From Brienomyrus brachyistius (taxonomy: Eukaryota; Chordata; Actinopteri; Osteoglossiformes; Mormyridae), in NCBI RefSeq assembly GCF_023856365.1, contig NC_064541.1, positions 25,212,214-25,276,213 of the forward strand: a stretch of DNA of 64,000 nt. Reading direction: 5' to 3'. Shown piece by piece: positions 48,301-52,665 of the stretch (the stretch's first letter is position 1; every line of letters starts with the position of its first letter). The notes under the pieces are model-generated. The model saw nothing but the letters and a program-made list of their open reading frames with translations. It searched no databases and was not told where the DNA came from. Both the position numbers and the translations under genes were made by a program.

Positions 48301-49296
48301 ATTTTAAAGTGTTACAGAGATCTGTAGACAGACCTCCCTACAGCTGCGGCTAAACTCAGAGGCGGGGTGTCCGGACAGAAATGATCCGCAGAGCCATTCC
48401 TACGTCGCCTGCCAGGCGCGTCGCTTTCATGAAATCCAGGCACGGCAAGTTTTGATGGGAGCATTTGAACTTCCCTCGGTGATGTAAACTATGAGCTCAC
48501 CGAAATGAAGGATAGACTATTTAACTGCAGTGCGCTCATTTAAATGCACTGGGCCAAAACCAGTCTCTCCTCCCCCATTAAGAAACCTCAGTGAATAAAT
48601 ATGTGTGCAAAAAGCAAAATCAAATCCGCGCTCCAAACATTTAAACTGCTGATAATTCTTCACCTTACACTTTCCACTGGTTTCCCCTAAATGTGATCGT
48701 AATTAAACTTTTGTGGGGGAAGTCAATGAAAAAGAGCTTGTACGGGGCAAGTTGTAAATGATCTGTGATGCAGGATAAAGCGCTGATGCGGCTCTGAACT
48801 TCAACAAAGTTTACGATGATCACAGGCCACAGGCGTGGGGGACGCGCAGCTTAAGCGCCCCCATCCCCGTGCATTCACTACTGTTCTTATTGTGGAGTAT
48901 GGAGATAAGTGCGTTATCCATCTAAAAAGCCTTACTATGGCCTAAAGTAGACCGGTTGTGACTAATTCAATTGCGGAAAATTCAGATGACTGAACACAAG
49001 AGAATTTAAATATTTAGGTCCCGGACTGGTATGGTTCAGATCCCTATAGAAGTGCACTTCCCGACTGTTTGAATGAATATTTGAAGTTAAACTTGCATTA
49101 CTTACCAGCGGCTATTGTCGTAGTGGTGCTGTAGCACGGAAAACCCGAAGAACGCCCCTTCAGGTCCGCGGAACACTAACGGGTGCTCGGCGTCGATGTT
49201 ATAAGAGTGAACCGCAGAAACCAACAAAACTACGAAAATTACATCCAAAACTCCTCTCTTACTTCGGGAGACAGTCTGAACCTTTCCGGGGTGCAT
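3195..49296 (-). CDS. itga9: itga9, integrin alpha-9, 18 exons, 3' part off the window
   Basis: This is the alpha chain of a cell-surface matrix receptor; in vertebrates alpha-9 pairs with beta-1 and binds tenascin-C, osteopontin, VCAM-1 and related ligands. Eighteen exons join with consistent splice phases into 687 codons without a stop. Residues 1-31 look like a signal peptide. The FG-GAP beta-propeller follows, with three DxDxDG-type cation loops at about residues 311-319, 372-380 and 434-442, then thigh and early calf sequence. No alphaI domain is inserted, as expected for the alpha-4/alpha-9 subfamily. Phrases such as [24 protein letters not shown] and [14 protein letters not shown] match alpha-9 better than alpha-4. 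From memory the human protein is about 1,035 residues, so roughly one third lies beyond position 1. Upstream on the same strand is golga4, as in human. Exon numbers are mine, counted from the start codon. Confidence 0.95.
5829..5963. repeat. degenerate tandem repeat, about 35 bp unit
   Basis: Four diverged copies of a phrase like 'tactgaccacatgtgtattattcctgag' follow each other. Divergence is high, so the unit boundaries are approximate. Confidence 0.6.
5976..6055. mobile_element. Tigger-like terminal hairpin fragment
   Basis: TA then CAGTGTAATCCGCTTATAG resembles a Tigger/mariner terminus. CGCTTATAGTGAT (5,986-5,998) pairs with ATCACTATAAGCG (6,022-6,034), giving a 13-bp perfect stem with a 23-nt loop. 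No clear right end was found, so this may be a truncated or hairpin-only relic. Confidence 0.5.
6380..6456 (-). CDS. itga9: itga9 exon 17: thigh/calf-1 junction
   Basis: Acceptor TTTCCAG|ACT and donor CTTGG|GTAAGC. It encodes [20 protein letters not shown] then ELLVL, aligned to human [21 protein letters not shown]. 77 bp, ending two bases into a Gly codon. A 43-bp minisatellite begins about 105 bp upstream of its acceptor. Confidence 0.93.
6561..7489. repeat. 43-bp minisatellite upstream of itga9 exon 17
   Basis: About 21 copies of a 43-bp unit (ggtatagaccggtagagtaa then ggatatggcacagggatgagaga) with a few variant positions (gagaga/gggaga/gggggagg, ggatat/gaatat/gggtat). The minus strand is free of stops in all frames, producing frames of 257-379 codons with [13 protein letters not shown] repeats. 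These are artefacts. The minus strand is pyrimidine-rich and lies just upstream of the exon 17 acceptor. Confidence 0.95.
8836..9010 (+). mobile_element. degraded partial fish SINE copy
   Basis: The segment 'tgttctccccatatttgtgtgggtttcc' followed by 'cacagacatgcgatgtaggtgg' and 'ctaaattaccc' matches, with decay, the middle of the SINE at 50,406-50,752. The tRNA-like head and the tail are missing or unreadable. Confidence 0.6.
10200..10318 (+). mobile_element. 3' tail of a fish non-LTR retroelement
   Basis: The text 'gctgttgcatcatccagatggg', 'gaagtggctccccattggtt' and 'aaagtgctttgggtgtcttgaaaagc' followed by 'ataaatgtaa' is a familiar 3' end of abundant fish LINE/SINE families. Only the tail is present. 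It stops about 50 bp from the 3' end of itga9 exon 16. Confidence 0.5.
10370..10519 (-). CDS. itga9: itga9 exon 16: thigh domain
   Basis: Acceptor CCCACAG|AAA and donor AACATG|GTGAGC bound exactly 50 codons. [20 protein letters not shown] and [19 protein letters not shown] are nearly identical to human alpha-9 and clearly different from alpha-4 in the same place. This exon sets the paralogue call. It follows a 12.1-kb intron. Confidence 0.96.
10520..12264. other. itga9 intron 15, 3' part
   Basis: No exon or element recognised. Open frames under 100 codons show no family motif. Confidence 0.6.
12265..12545 (+). mobile_element. LINE 3' end fragment (CR1/L2-type)
   Basis: A short plus-strand frame reads [24 protein letters not shown], the typical last residues of CR1/L2-type reverse transcriptase proteins (RAWNSLP...FK). 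It is followed by the familiar fish 3' tail 'gatgggccgaatggcctccc' and 'ctcgtttgtaaatgtac'. The fragment is 5'-truncated and non-functional. Confidence 0.65.
12625..14572. repeat. 16-bp alternating purine-pyrimidine array, 1.95 kb
   Basis: About 120 units of CACACGCACATATG[C/G]A and close variants (cacata cg, cacgcg). Apart from the C/G variant position, the unit alternates pyrimidine and purine perfectly and contains CATATG in most copies. No unit contains a stop codon on either strand in any frame, so all six frames stay open for about 640-670 codons. These frames are not genes. The array lies in the 12-kb intron between itga9 exons 15 and 16. Confidence 0.97.
14905..15411 (+). other. unassigned 168-codon open frame inside the itga9 intron
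   Basis: The plus-strand frame starts [20 protein letters not shown], is basic and Ser/Thr-rich, and is antisense to itga9. It has no repeat structure and resembles no family I recognise. No Kozak, splice or polyA context supports expression. It could be chance, or a relic of an unknown element. Confidence 0.2.
15502..15756 (-). other. unassigned 84-codon frame with a C-terminal hydrophobic segment
   Basis: The minus-strand frame begins [20 protein letters not shown] and has one clear hydrophobic stretch near residues 48-68 ([20 protein letters not shown]), like a single membrane anchor. The DNA just upstream (15,750-15,830) is relatively GC-rich. I recognise no homologue. It sits in the itga9 intron on the same strand as itga9. 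Confidence 0.2.
17410..18933. repeat. 44-bp minisatellite, left block
   Basis: About 34 copies of a 44-bp unit (gtatcactgacgctccatcc, agtacagccatgtcccccaac, ccc). Variant positions (gtatc/atatc, actga/attga, agtac/agtgc, accgcg, accctc) form a readable variant map. One unit near 18,091 has an extra G. The block is interrupted on the right by a solo LTR and continues beyond it. Confidence 0.97.
18934..19308 (-). mobile_element. solo LTR, 375 bp, inserted in the 44-bp minisatellite
   Basis: The insert begins TGTTAG and ends CTAACA, a short inverted terminal repeat with the TG...CA ends of LTRs. It is flanked by TCCCC on both sides (18,929-18,933 and 19,309-19,313). Removing the insert and one TCCCC restores the exact minisatellite unit. 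On the minus strand a signal CTCAATAAAAGATACTG lies mid-element, as in the R region of many LTRs, so minus orientation is preferred. No internal coding region remains. The family (gypsy-like or endogenous retrovirus) cannot be told from the LTR alone. Confidence 0.85.
19309..19727. repeat. 44-bp minisatellite, right block
   Basis: About 9.5 more copies of the 44-bp unit after the solo LTR. They are richer in variants (atatcactgatg, gtataactgatg, ccaggacagcc) than the left block, as expected near an array edge. Confidence 0.96.
19728..22626. other. itga9 intron 15, 5' part
   Basis: No exon, transposon end or strong repeat recognised. Confidence 0.6.
22627..22787 (-). CDS. itga9: itga9 exon 15: thigh domain
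   Basis: Acceptor ATGCAG|AG and donor GTCAAG|GTGGGT. It encodes [20 protein letters not shown], then [11 protein letters not shown], aligned to human LNYVLMADVAKKEK...ETCRHYVAHVK. This is the least conserved exon seen here. 161 bp, phase 0 at the end. Confidence 0.9.
22788..24355. other. itga9 intron 14
   Basis: Holds a fuzzy repetitive stretch (about 23,400-23,720) of 'gttacacagt...atcactg' phrases and a C run at 24,018-24,032. Nothing else seen. Confidence 0.55.
24356..24510 (-). CDS. itga9: itga9 exon 14: propeller to thigh transition
   Basis: Acceptor CTGCAG|GTCG and donor CATTG|GTGAGT. It encodes [20 protein letters not shown], then [15 protein letters not shown] and NVT are possible N-glycosylation sites, and three cysteines match the thigh-domain pattern. 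155 bp. Confidence 0.94.
24511..25624. other. itga9 introns 13 and 12, around the 46-bp exon 13
   Basis: Only exon 13 (25,046-25,091) is recognised. The rest is unique-looking sequence. Confidence 0.6.
25046..25091 (-). CDS. itga9: itga9 exon 13: 46-bp microexon closing the propeller
   Basis: Acceptor GTTGCAG|AT and donor ACTCAG|GTGAAT. It encodes [15 protein letters not shown] and two bases of an Arg codon, matching human [16 protein letters not shown]. Too short to stand out as an open frame; found by homology and phase. Confidence 0.93.
25625..25715 (-). CDS. itga9: itga9 exon 12: third cation loop
   Basis: Acceptor TTCTAG|AAA and donor ACCCAG|GTGGGG, where the donor runs into a string of G. 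It encodes [20 protein letters not shown], then [10 protein letters not shown]. The loop DMDQNGYPD (about 434-442) is completed by exon 13. 91 bp. Confidence 0.94.
25740..25965. repeat. degenerate GA-rich tandem repeat
   Basis: Irregular repeats of phrases like 'gagcacagagaacaggagtgaaa' fill about 220 bp directly upstream (in gene sense) of itga9 exon 12. On the minus strand this is a long pyrimidine-rich stretch. Confidence 0.55.
26097..26191 (-). CDS. itga9: itga9 exon 11: beta-propeller
   Basis: Acceptor TCACTAG|AC and donor TCCATG|GTAACC. It encodes [20 protein letters not shown] then [12 protein letters not shown], close to human alpha-9. 95 bp; it completes the Asp of the second cation loop. 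Confidence 0.94.
26192..26735. other. itga9 intron 10
   Basis: Contains only the 30-bp x 3 repeat at 26,264. Nothing else seen. Confidence 0.6.
26264..26348. repeat. short tandem repeat, about 30 bp x 3
   Basis: Three consecutive copies of 'accatcaccagcctgaaac' plus a variable 'agaccaacgcc' stretch, the third copy diverged. Confidence 0.7.
26736..26841 (-). CDS. itga9: itga9 exon 10: second cation loop
   Basis: Acceptor TTGTCAG|GGG and donor ATGAAG|GTAATG. It encodes a segment containing [20 protein letters not shown]. The loop DIDDDGYED (about 372-380) is completed by exon 11. 106 bp. Confidence 0.94.
26968..27233. mobile_element. Tigger-like MITE between itga9 exons 9 and 10
   Basis: The left end CAGGAGTCCCCGTATCCGCA and the inverted right end CAGTGGTCCCTCCTATCCAC form imperfect inverted termini around 266 bp. 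CAGTGGTCCC..ATCC ends are typical of Tigger/pogo-derived MITEs. TA follows the right end; the left TA has decayed. No coding capacity. Confidence 0.65.
27358..27495 (-). CDS. itga9: itga9 exon 9: propeller blade with first cation loop
   Basis: Acceptor TTGCAG|ATG and donor GGCAAC|GTGAGT bound 46 codons. [18 protein letters not shown] leads into [20 protein letters not shown]. The loop DLNQDGLSD (about residues 311-319) carries the acidic ligands of a calcium-binding FG-GAP loop. Confidence 0.95.
27496..27981. other. itga9 intron 8
   Basis: No element or exon recognised. Confidence 0.6.
27982..28044 (-). CDS. itga9: itga9 exon 8: beta-propeller, short exon
   Basis: Acceptor ATTTCAG|GTT and donor AAAATG|GTAGGT bound exactly 21 codons. 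[20 protein letters not shown] aligns with human VYIFRA...[11 protein letters not shown]. It is a few residues shorter than human in the middle. Confidence 0.92.
28045..30666. other. itga9 intron 7
   Basis: Contains the retroposed insert at 28,869 and probably a larger decayed DNA element starting near TTAA at 28,656 (see findings). No exon seen. Confidence 0.5.
28869..29061 (+). mobile_element. short retroposed insert with 10-bp target duplication
   Basis: ATACACTTTT occurs immediately before (28,859-28,868) and after (29,062-29,071) a 193-bp segment that ends with an A-rich tail (gtccgaaaaaaa) and has AATAAA at about 29,036. This is the structure of a 5'-truncated LINE-mediated insertion. 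The source family was not recognised. Confidence 0.5.
30667..30752 (-). CDS. itga9: itga9 exon 7: beta-propeller
   Basis: Acceptor CTCCTAG|GA and donor GGAAAG|GTGGGT. It encodes [10 protein letters not shown], then [14 protein letters not shown], corresponding to human DVVGGAPQDKGIGK. 86 bp, ending in phase 0. Confidence 0.92.
30753..32390. other. itga9 intron 6 and part of intron 5
   Basis: Apart from exon 6 (31,399-31,528) nothing is recognised. 'ccatccatccatcc' at about 32,288 may be a LINE tail remnant. Confidence 0.55.
31399..31528 (-). CDS. itga9: itga9 exon 6: beta-propeller
   Basis: Acceptor TTTCAG|GAG and donor CTCG|GTAAGA. It encodes [18 protein letters not shown], an FG-GAP strand, followed by an NLT glycosylation site and ERYSYLG. 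130 bp, one base into the Gly codon. Confidence 0.93.
32391..32901 (-). mobile_element. internally deleted Tc1/mariner-type element
   Basis: The left end 'actttattaggtccacct' is the known 3' terminus of a widespread fish Tc1/mariner family (CCTAATAAAGT on the other strand), and the right end 'gcacctggccactgagta' is its inverted partner. Internally, minus-strand sequence resembles the N-terminal helix-turn-helix part of that transposase and is similar to 52,425-52,665. The catalytic region is missing. Confidence 0.65.
32975..33042 (-). CDS. itga9: itga9 exon 5: beta-propeller
   Basis: Acceptor CCCCACAG|AC and donor ACAGAG|GTCAGT. It encodes [18 protein letters not shown] then VFTE, nearly identical to the human alpha-9 segment. 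68 bp, ending in phase 0. Confidence 0.93.
33643..33766 (-). CDS. itga9: itga9 exon 4: beta-propeller
   Basis: Acceptor CCCTACAG|GCC and donor GAGG|GTAGGT. It encodes [20 protein letters not shown], then an SLIPCYE ending, matching the CAHRWKN and IPCYE blocks of alpha-9. 124 bp; it ends one base into the Asp codon completed by exon 5. Confidence 0.93.
33991..34321 (-). mobile_element. tRNA-derived fish SINE, old copy
   Basis: Read on the minus strand, it starts GGGGCGGCATGGTGGTACAG and proceeds through 'gtttgtatgttctc', 'ttagctgctctgtttcccc' and 'ggataggctc'-like text to a tail near TGGATGGA. It is the same family as the better-kept copy at 50,406-50,752 but clearly older. Confidence 0.8.
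34322..35960. other. itga9 intron 3, left part
   Basis: No exon or named element recognised. The text near 35,440-35,700 ('tgtggaaacacttcc') has a transposon-like feel but no ends were found. Confidence 0.5.
35961..36064 (-). CDS. itga9: itga9 exon 3: beta-propeller
   Basis: Acceptor CCATAG|GG and donor GTGCTG|GTGAGC. It encodes [20 protein letters not shown] and a following [10 protein letters not shown]. The [14 protein letters not shown] block is strongly conserved between alpha-4 and alpha-9. 104 bp; two bases complete the Gly codon from exon 2 and it ends in phase 0. Confidence 0.93.
36065..37039. other. itga9 intron 2, left part
   Basis: AT-rich unique sequence; nothing recognised before the LINE nest. 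Confidence 0.6.
37040..37808 (-). mobile_element. older LINE reverse-transcriptase fragments (CR1/L2-like)
   Basis: On the minus strand 37,808-37,240 reads on from an interrupted [63 protein letters not shown]. This is the post-active-site part of a fish LINE RT, with stops and frameshifts. A second piece at about 37,045-37,200 reads [15 protein letters not shown] then LEDLGLSS, an earlier RT motif now lying downstream of later ones. The part before the active site lies at 41,226-41,310, beyond the nested younger LINE. Confidence 0.8.
37821..41210 (-). mobile_element. L1/Tx1-like LINE, 5'-truncated, nested in an older LINE
   Basis: A 3.4-kb minus-strand insert ends in a 16-base poly(A) tail (T run, 37,821-37,836). 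TCGTCCAGCAAATTT flanks it at 37,809-37,823 and 41,211-41,225, a 15-bp target duplication whose last Ts merge with the tail. The 5' end is truncated near the end of the endonuclease region (SDHKCALL...RWRLNTSLL). The RT and C-terminal coding sequence has no stop or frameshift, suggesting a recent event. Confidence 0.93.
38100..41339 (-). CDS. LINE ORF2 fragment with intact reverse transcriptase, fused to host-LINE codons
   Basis: The 1,079-codon frame is chimeric. About its first 40 codons ([20 protein letters not shown]) come from the older LINE; codons from 41,210 on come from the younger L1/Tx1-like LINE. RT motifs are visible: [70 protein letters not shown], the catalytic [10 protein letters not shown] (YADD at 39,774-39,785) and [14 protein letters not shown]-terminal region with cysteines follows (LCHLC...). 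The apurinic endonuclease domain is missing. Full-length L1/Tx1 ORF2 is longer, so this is a dead-on-arrival copy; the upstream fusion is very unlikely to be expressed. Confidence 0.9.
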   Translation of the reverse strand: MTAAVNYHLDKKRGVLSPLLFTLVTHDCSAKFSSNHIIKFAGRSSSLSDHKCALLHLAVPTLSPRAPRWRLNTSLLQNSKYIAYLTPRLEEFISINTGSTDDPVYCWMAIKGFLRDATVAFASGLARERHRKICDLERRLAHLESARPVVVDPDHETLILNTRAELNVLLSHRAEFMVHRTRSRYYVSGARPSKLLALRLRQCDSFSSISSVRTKDGALTTDPQEINSSFFQFYSDLFSSPTVFPPSDPDSFLDSVPLPCLSGPEASMLEAPLSMPELKEALDSMSPGKSPGPDGLPPELLSAFWKQLSTPLFHMLNSAISASHLHPSLNQSLMTLLLKQGKDPTDCSSYRPLSLMNSDIKLLAKVLARRLQAVISKLIHPDQTGFIKSRHAADNIRRLLHVLHTAPSFPFPAALLSLDAEKAFDRMNWSFLWRVLHRMGFGSYFTNLVQTLYSSPSSVLLTNANISPPFRLLQGARQGCPLSPLLFNLSLEPLAAALRHSDVISPILVKGVPQTVSLYADDLLLYLGNAPVDLPHVLNLFQSYESLSGYRINWAKSSLLPLNPACRSSSLPPSIPQAGSFRYLGLDIYPSVAELTAAGFRRTLEGIKASISSWSSLPLSFRARLAVIKMNVLPRINFMSSMLPLSPPPGYWASVKSTISTFLWDGKRPSVRHSTLIRDRLDGGVSLPDFEIYHLAFTLRPVWSWISPPQHPPAWLPIEAEYVLPHRLASLPFLPVKFKSISASVGPIICQALRTWRRVEKLLGPFPKWHPSVPLLHNPVLNIGGRPISSSPWSQSGISTLGDIFDSSGLKLFQSLKVTFNLPSSSYFFYLQLRSMLRACNISFSSPLPFHPLCRFALSLSPVSRPVSSLYSLLRKSSHKPLPIISVWQGELSPTPVLSWSVIFHNIKNCSKNPNHQQTQFKFVHRLYPTPRKRHLMGLEPDPLCHLCPLQVPGTFLHMFWDCPPVAALWDYVARSLSSVLSSLIPLSPMVLLLLDFSSLSLSRFQQRLLMSASLAAKLLLASRWKSPDRAIPSVWKSTFLDLLLLELSAARINNSSGSTIQSWVHDVQLVKDWLQVMS
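41311..44836. other. itga9 intron 2, right part
   Basis: Apart from a SINE-like stretch at 42,240 and a short 'ccatccatccatcc' at 43,310, nothing is recognised. Confidence 0.55.
42240..42440 (+). mobile_element. degenerate SINE-like segment
   Basis: Text such as 'ggttgccagttcaactcctg', 'ccttgagcaaggcccttccc' and 'catttgctccagaggggctg' resembles the body of fish SINEs. The tRNA-like head is barely readable and no target duplication was found. Confidence 0.4.
44837..44964 (-). CDS. itga9: itga9 exon 2: beta-propeller
   Basis: Acceptor CTGCAG|GG and donor GCAGAG|GTGGGT bound 128 bp. The first base completes Trp64, then [16 protein letters not shown] and [16 protein letters not shown] follow, close to human alpha-9. 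It ends one base into a Gly codon, which exon 3 completes. Two cysteines match the conserved pair of this blade. Confidence 0.93.
45410..46180. repeat. 41-bp minisatellite in itga9 intron 1
   Basis: About 16 copies of a 41-bp unit (aacaatggtacactgagtat, actgtacactgagcccccata) to 46,078, then two or three decayed copies to about 46,180. Minus-strand frames of 70-106 codons with [18 protein letters not shown] repeats are artefacts. Confidence 0.95.
46596..48197 (-). mobile_element. Tc1-like DNA transposon, nearly full length
   Basis: The 1,602-bp element is bounded by TA and has long inverted repeats of roughly 200 bp at each end (for example 'tttcacttggatgttatagg' in both). The outer tips have diverged (CAGTGCGTGTAGAA versus CGGTGGATATAAAA). 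It holds one transposase gene on the minus strand. It lies in itga9 intron 1, in the same orientation as itga9. Confidence 0.92.
46815..47900 (-). pseudogene. Tc1-like transposase with one nonsense codon
   Basis: One continuous frame encodes a paired-like DNA-binding part ([40 protein letters not shown]), then the DDE domain. The catalytic aspartate is in LWSDETKI; the second lies in [12 protein letters not shown] (usual form QQDNDPKHT); the glutamate is in [15 protein letters not shown] at 47,352-47,354 directly after DETKI replaces the Glu usual in this family; the frame then continues to GGSTKC. This is the only break I see. About 340 residues is normal for the family, and the true start is probably downstream of the first Met. 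Confidence 0.92.
48198..49105. other. itga9 intron 1, promoter-proximal
   Basis: A short 'aagcacgttc' triplication at about 48,212-48,240 and scattered CpG-rich stretches (48,340-48,450, 48,830-48,870) may be regulatory. No motif is convincing. Confidence 0.4.
49106..49296 (-). CDS. itga9: itga9 exon 1: start codon, signal peptide, first propeller strand
   Basis: The start ATG at 49,294-49,296 has A at -3. A basic start (about residues 1-14) and a hydrophobic core (about 19-29) form a signal peptide, with likely cleavage before YNIDAEHP, the typical mature N-terminus of this subfamily (human YNLDPQRP). [18 protein letters not shown] matches the first FG-GAP strand. The donor is TG|GTAAGT at 49,106/49,105, splitting the Trp codon after two bases. 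Confidence 0.93.
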
Positions 49297-49640
49297 CCTT
49301 GATACCTAAGTATAAGAAAATAGGTGTGAAATGCTGGCGGAAAATTGTTGAAATAGTTGCATAAACCACTAACAAGAAAGATCCGAGTAAGCAGTTCAAA
49401 GCAACAAATAAAATGGAAAATGTTCAGTGGAAAAATAACCTCAGAGATGGGGATGTTGAAAAAATAACGGTCCAAGCTCTCGCTCCTCGGAGCGTTGAAC
49501 TAATCCCTGGCCAGCGCTGTAGGCAGTATGTGCGCCGATAGTAAGGCGGGTGCTGTCACGTCGCGAAGGCAGGCGGCCGGGGTGCGAAAGACACTGCCCC
49601 CTAGCGGAGCCTCTCGGTTCGCATTTCGTGAGAGCTGGGT
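49297..49640 (-). promoter_or_regulatory. itga9 5' flank: CpG-rich putative promoter
   Basis: The 300 bp upstream of the itga9 start codon become CpG-rich near 49,480-49,640 (gctcctcggagcg, cgtcgcgaaggcaggcggcc), in contrast with the AT-richer DNA around it. This fits a TATA-less vertebrate promoter. I see no convincing TATA box and cannot place the transcription start. A possible splice acceptor just before the start codon (see findings) means the 5'UTR could be split. Confidence 0.45.
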
Positions 49641-50326
49641 GCTGTCGGTATCTACGTTTTTCTGCGCATTTTCATTAAAAGCTGGGACACGACAGCACAG
49701 ATGTCCAGTCTAGTGACCGAGAAACTAGTCAAATTGACGAAAATAAATAATATAAAATCGATCCTACCAATTTTAAATTACAGTACATTTATATTCTGTT
49801 GTAAATGGGGATTGCCATTATAAAAATCACATTGCTTTTATATGTGCGACGAACAAGACAGATTAAATGAGCCACAATTTTCACGTGTAGATAAGATAAT
49901 CAGGAATATTAATTTACAAACTTGCTACTAAGAGGCTGAAGGAGGATCCCTATAAGTAGGTTATTCTAGGAAACAGAGCAGATGCTTGTAAACAGTGATA
50001 AGCACCTTTGAGTTTGTATTCTGATTTCGAAAAGAAAAATGTTCAACAATTTATTACGTTGGAGTTGTGCGCCTGGTTGGCAGCTTTAACATCCGTGGGG
50101 AGTTACTAGTATTAGATAACGCAACATACTCATTTAAACTGACAGATGCTAAATAAACAGAGACTTATCACAATAGAGAAAACCATTTAAAGCGATATGC
50201 TAGCTTTGTACTCCATGCCATCCGTCTATTTATCCGATGCAGGGTGCAAATGTCTATCCATAGATTATTAAGGGTGTAATGCACGAAGTATTATGGAACC
50301 TCATTGAAATTGTTAGGATTTTTTCC

Positions 50327-50328
<2 letters not shown>
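49641..50328. other. intergenic, nothing seen
   Basis: AT-rich DNA upstream of the itga9 promoter region. No exon or element recognised. Confidence 0.6.

Positions 50329-50405
<77 letters not shown>
50329..50405. repeat. (ATT)n microsatellite
   Basis: About 25 ATT repeats directly abut the head of the SINE at 50,406; a few more ATT copies follow the SINE tail. Confidence 0.95.
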
Positions 50406-50752
50406 GGGGCGGCGTGGTGGTGCAGTGGTTAGCACTGTTGCCTCACACCTCTGGGTCCCAGGTTCGAGTCTCCGCCTGGGTCACATGTGTGTGGAGTTTG
50501 TTCTCCCCATGTCGTCGTGGGGTTTCCTCCGGGTACTCCGGTTTCCCCCCACAGTCCAAAAACATGCTCAGGCTAATTGGACCTGCTAAATTGCCCGTAG
50601 GTGTGCATGTGTGAGTGAATGGTGTGTGAGTGTGCCCTGCGATGGGCTGGCCCCCCATCCTGGGTTGTTCCCTGCCTCGTGCCCATTGTTTCCGGGATAG
50701 GCTCCGGACCCCCCGCGACCCAATAGGATAAGCGGTTTGGAAAATGGATGGA
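50406..50752 (+). mobile_element. tRNA-derived fish SINE, well preserved
   Basis: The head GGGGCGGCGTGGTGGTGCAG includes an A-box-like TGGTGCAGTGG and a B box GGTTCGAGTC at 50,461-50,470. The body holds the familiar fish segments 'gtttcctccgggtactccgg', 'aaaaacatgctcaggctaat' and 'tgccctgcgatgggctgg', and the tail ends 'ggataagcggtttgg' then ATGGATGG. It lies in the golga4-itga9 intergenic region. Confidence 0.85.
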
Positions 50753-52424
50753 TTATTATTATTAAGAAACATTGTTGCGAGGGACCAAGCTCCGTTTTTA
50801 ATACAGATTACTTTGATCGCTTCACTTTCAAGTTACGGTTCCAGGCGAAATTCGCTCCCCAATATTATTTTCTGTAATGGCGCGTTTTTATACGAAGTTG
50901 TAAGAAAAATTAGGTTATACATGCCGGTATGGAGGGCCGGATTTGCCTTTTCAGGAACCATAGGGAAAACTTTACTTGGGATGTCCCCCTACCAAGAAAG
51001 ACAAGGGAGACGAAGGTGCTGGTGGCGGACATCCAGCGTAACAGGGAGCCCCTGAGACTGGTCACCATGTAGGGGGAGAAGTGGCGGTGGTGCAGCACAT
51101 TGGACTGGGCGGACAAGCGAGTGGCGCTGGTCAAAAAGCCCGGAGCGGACTCTCGTTTCTGAGCAGGCTCCAGCCTTTTGATGTGTGTAAAAAGTTTTAT
51201 GAGCCTATATGGTGGCCAACATGCTTTTCTACGCTGAGACCAACTGGTGAAGAGGCGTTAGTTCAGACCAAACACAGTTTCAGTTGCAGTGGTCTGCAGG
51301 GGTAGCAGCAATCTATTGGGAGTTGTTGAAAGCCCCGGACGTTGTTCTGGTGACGTGGCTGACACGTTTCTTCAGTGGTAGGTAATGTACCTGTGAGACC
51401 ATGTAATGTACGTGTAGACCATGAGTGCACACATTTCTACGCATTGAATGGTATTTAGTTATTTATTCCTTCAATTTAGCTATTTCTTTGGTAATAACAT
51501 GTGTACAGACTCTCACTTAAATAGAAAACGTGATAGACAAATACAATGATCTAGTTATGTTCTCACAAAGTATGTGCAGGCAAGGAATCTGTCACACCTG
51601 TCCTTGATTTATTAAGCAAGTAACTGCTGAAAGGCTGGTGACACTTTAAGTCCAGCCTTATTAAGGAGAGCAGTGAGTAATTCTTTAGCTTATTGCTTTG
51701 GAGCATAGGGCTCCGTTGGGGGTCTGCTTTATGGGGCTAGATGGCACAGACTGCCAGTAAGTACTGGCTTGGTGTTTTGGGTGGCTTGGCAGCTCATGGT
51801 TCTTGCTGGCTGGCATCTTGCTTTAGACCTCTGATTAGCCAGTTTCTGTATTATTCTTCATGAGCCCAGGTACCTGGCATTCCACAGCTGGGCTGCTGTG
51901 CTGCTGGGCTGCTGCTCTCCTCTCTTCATTGCTTCTCTACATGTGTGTTCTGTCGTTTGTGTATTTGCCCTTTTTAGGCTCCTTATTTTGTGGTCTGGGA
52001 TTTCCAGTCCTCTGTACCTCTGTAGTGCAAAATATATTACAAACAGGAATGGGGTTTGTCTCTTTATGGTTCCCATTTATCGCACGTGTGCAGTGAGGGT
52101 GTTGTGTTTAAGCTATATGACCATATATGGTTCATTGAGGGCATTTGTTTAAATTAGTGTTATGAAAGTCATATTTAGAATGCGTAGCATTTATTGACGT
52201 TTCCTTCAAAAAGTTCTCATTAGTGATAAACACTGATTTGTGTTGCGTACTGGCCATCCATACCACACTCTGATAAGTGACACTCCAGGTGGTGTATTTC
52301 ACCTATGAGGCATCACACCGCTCAGCTCCCAATCAGCAAATATCATGTGTGCAACGGTAGCCAGGCAGCTAAGCAGTGGAATGGATAAGATTTGTTAAAT
52401 GATTTTAAATGTAGCGTGATGGCT
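50753..52424. other. intergenic, nothing recognised
   Basis: Several short frames without family motifs. The first part of the 52,425 transposon relic may begin near 52,220. Confidence 0.5.
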
Positions 52425-52665
52425 GGTGCCAGATGTGGCGAGTGCAGCATTTCAAAAACAGCCGCACTCCTGGGAGTGTCTAAGGTTTACAGCGAGTTGT
52501 GTGATGAACAAGAAACAACCACTGACTGGCAATTCTGCGGGTGAAAACACCTTATTAATGAGCGTGGTCACAGGACAACTGCCAAACTTGTTAAAACGAA
52601 CAGGAAGGCCACAAGTGTAACAGCTCAAGTCAACATCGGTGTGCAGAAAGGCTTCAGTAAGCATG
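52425..52665 (+). pseudogene. Tc1/mariner-type transposase fragment, N-terminal part
   Basis: The plus-strand frame reads FQKQPHSWECLRFTASCVMN and QPLTGNSAGENTLLMSVVTG, a decayed helix-turn-helix region of the same transposase family as the element at 32,391-32,901. No catalytic domain follows. Confidence 0.6.

Noticed and set aside
49239..49475. 78-codon minus-strand frame overlapping itga9 exon 1
   Set aside because: It is in a different frame from the signal peptide and has no homology; exon 1 is explained by itga9.
50406..50480. tRNA gene at the head of the intergenic repeat
   Set aside because: A- and B-box-like text is present, but it continues into a typical SINE body and does not fold as a tRNA by inspection.
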